This document shows, one piece after another, positions 5,226 to 6,331 of a stretch of 6,331 nt of DNA. Origin of the DNA: Thioalkalivibrio sp. (GTDB lineage: Bacteria; Pseudomonadota; Gammaproteobacteria; Ectothiorhodospirales; Ectothiorhodospiraceae); NCBI GenBank assembly GCA_003563455.1, contig PWRV01000235.1, positions 1 through 6,331 on the forward strand, read 5' to 3'. Position numbers and translations under genes: made by a program. How positions within the stretch are numbered: position 1 is the stretch's first letter; every line of letters begins with the position of its first letter. The notes under the pieces are model-generated. The model had not been told where the DNA came from and searched no databases. It worked only from the letters and a program-made list of their open reading frames with translations.

Positions 5226-6331
5226 TGCAGGAGCCGTGTGGGCATCTCGTACTCGAGCTCCCAGACGATGCTCATCGGCTTGCTGCCCTCATGGCGCTGG
5301 TAGCGAACCGGGCCACAGAAGGTGAACGGCTCGCTCAGGCCGGTCGCATCACGCTTGGCCCGCCGAACGAACAGCATGGGGGTGTAGCCAAGCTCTTCAT
5401 GATGGATGTAGCGCTGACCGGTGTGCGAGGTGGGAGAGGTGCCGGACTGAGACTGCCAATGGAACCGCCGCTCGTTGAGGGCGTAGTCCTCGTACATGGT
5501 GGTGGGGGAGAACTCCTGCTCGGATTTCTCCAGGGTGACGAACAATGCATCGACCCGGCGCTCGGGCACATGACGAACCCCTTCCTGCTGGGTAATCGGC
5601 TTCTCCAGGCTCCCTAGCCCCAGCGCCAGCAGGATCTGCTCGCGGGTGTAGGACGCGTGCAGTTCCAGCGGCCCAGTCTGCTCCGGGAAAGTGATGCCGC
5701 TGCCCGGTATCATCCGCTCTCGCCGCCAGGCGAGTACTTCCTGGAGATCGCGATAAAGCGGGCGGTGTTCGCGAACGAAGCCGTCCACCGCGGAGAGATC
5801 GCCACTCCCTGGCCGTGTCTTACCCCACAGCATGCTGTGGAGAAGAGTCAGCCGGAGCCTATCCTCTTCAGCAAGCTGATCCATGTTCGCGGCCGGCTGC
5901 GCCAGACGAGTCTGCAGGGTTTCCAGCAACTGCCGGTCGTCGCATCGGACCAAGCGCTGCAGCCCCCGTTTGAGGCTGCTGGCATAGGGCCCCAGCGCTT
6001 CGGCCGACTCGCCTCCACAGTCCGCGCGCAGCCGCGACGGCAAGTCTTTGCGCAGCAGATCCTCCGCATCGTCCATATGCAGGCAGTCGAGCATTTCGGG
6101 CAGGCTGACGGCATCGATGTCCTGCTGGAAACAGCTCTTCAGCTCGCGGACGATCTGCGGACGCTGGCGATTGATCAGCGCGCGGATGTTGTCGAGGACC
6201 CGTTGGCTGGCCAGGCGGTCGAGGTGGATCAGACAACCGCTGGGCAACCAAGGGAAGCCTTGCTCGATCTGGTGGTCCACGCGCTTTTCCGGCCGGGCGC
6301 TGAGGGCGCGGAAACGATCGGCGTAGCGAAA
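5201..6331 (-). CDS. 3' part of a second DUF3427 protein, probable tail of a DEAD/DEAH helicase
   Basis: The frame is open to the right edge (it begins FRYADRFRALSARPEKR before the GTG at 6280), so the start and any helicase motor lie outside. Residues are counted from 6280. Residues 7-33 (GFPWLPSGCLIHLDRLASQR and on) fit the segment after the motor in DUF3427 helicases. Residues ~34-200 are helical and charged. Residues ~208-342 are DUF3427: YTREQILLALGL, ERRVDALFVTLEKSE, YEDYALNERRFHWQSQS, S..G..YIHHEELG, LFVRR, FCGPVRYQRH and KPMSIVWEL. It parallels the left-edge DUF3427 (shared FHWQ.Q, LFVR, G.VRYQ.H.GS.PMS) but shows no S24 domain in the visible part. About 17 residues after WEL overlap the convergent fragment and may be an acquired tail. 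The role in DNA or RNA processing is inferred. Confidence 0.85.
   Translation of the reverse strand, partial: FRYADRFRALSARPEKRVDHQIEQGFPWLPSGCLIHLDRLASQRVLDNIRALINRQRPQIVRELKSCFQQDIDAVSLPEMLDCLHMDDAEDLLRKDLPSRLRADCGGESAEALGPYASSLKRGLQRLVRCDDRQLLETLQTRLAQPAANMDQLAEEDRLRLTLLHSMLWGKTRPGSGDLSAVDGFVREHRPLYRDLQEVLAWRRERMIPGSGITFPEQTGPLELHASYTREQILLALGLGSLEKPITQQEGVRHVPERRVDALFVTLEKSEQEFSPTTMYEDYALNERRFHWQSQSGTSPTSHTGQRYIHHEELGYTPMLFVRRAKRDATGLSEPFTFCGPVRYQRHEGSKPMSIVWELEYEMPTRLLHHARRTVL

Noticed and set aside
1..6331. CRISPR array, riboswitch, rRNA or replication origin
   Set aside because: I saw no regularly spaced repeats other than the three short GACCCC copies, and no recognisable RNA or origin sequence on either strand.

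Overview
This is a GC-rich window, probably from a gammaproteobacterium. That call is soft. It rests on the high G/C third codon positions, the DUF4351-type Rpn transposase tail and the style of the remnant IS and REP-like sequences. No housekeeping gene is present to place it more exactly. The content is that of a defence or genomic island: nuclease and helicase-associated genes, several of them intact, separated by scraps of broken genes and mobile DNA.

Layout. (1) 2-1180 (+): the 3' end of a large gene that enters from the left. It encodes a LexA/UmuD-like S24 fold followed by a C-terminal DUF3427 domain, an arrangement expected at the tail of a DEAD/DEAH helicase whose motor lies outside the window. 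(2) 1182-1616 (+): a MutT-type Nudix hydrolase one base behind it, clearly co-transcribed. (3) 1582-1920 (-): a 5'-truncated Rpn/DUF4351 transposase-nuclease remnant that runs into the end of the Nudix gene. (4) 1972-2745 (-): a membrane-anchored NERD nuclease with a topoisomerase-type zinc finger. (5) 2746-3271: about 525 bp without an intact gene, containing a scrap of UvrD-type helicase motif VI. (6) 3272-4300 (-): a second, soluble NERD protein with two C-terminal zinc ribbons. (7) 4350-4565 (-): the C-terminal remnant of an Mrr-like restriction endonuclease. (8) 4570-4675: a palindromic REP-like element. (9) 4669-4898 (+): a frameshifted C-terminal remnant of a DDE transposase. (10) 4955-5225 (+): an unrecognised coding fragment. 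(11) 5201-6331 (-): the 3' end of a second DUF3427 protein that enters from the right.

Two homologous DUF3427 genes therefore converge on the window from its two edges, with two unlike NERD nucleases between them. The left one is coupled to a Nudix enzyme and carries a UmuD-like S24 module. The left pair is the best candidate for a functional anti-phage or stress-response unit: DNA-driven motor, LexA-like switch, nucleotide-hydrolysing partner. The NERD genes could be a separate nuclease layer. The Rpn, UvrD, Mrr, transposase and unknown fragments look like debris of repeated insertion and deletion. All functional statements about defence are inference from family and context.
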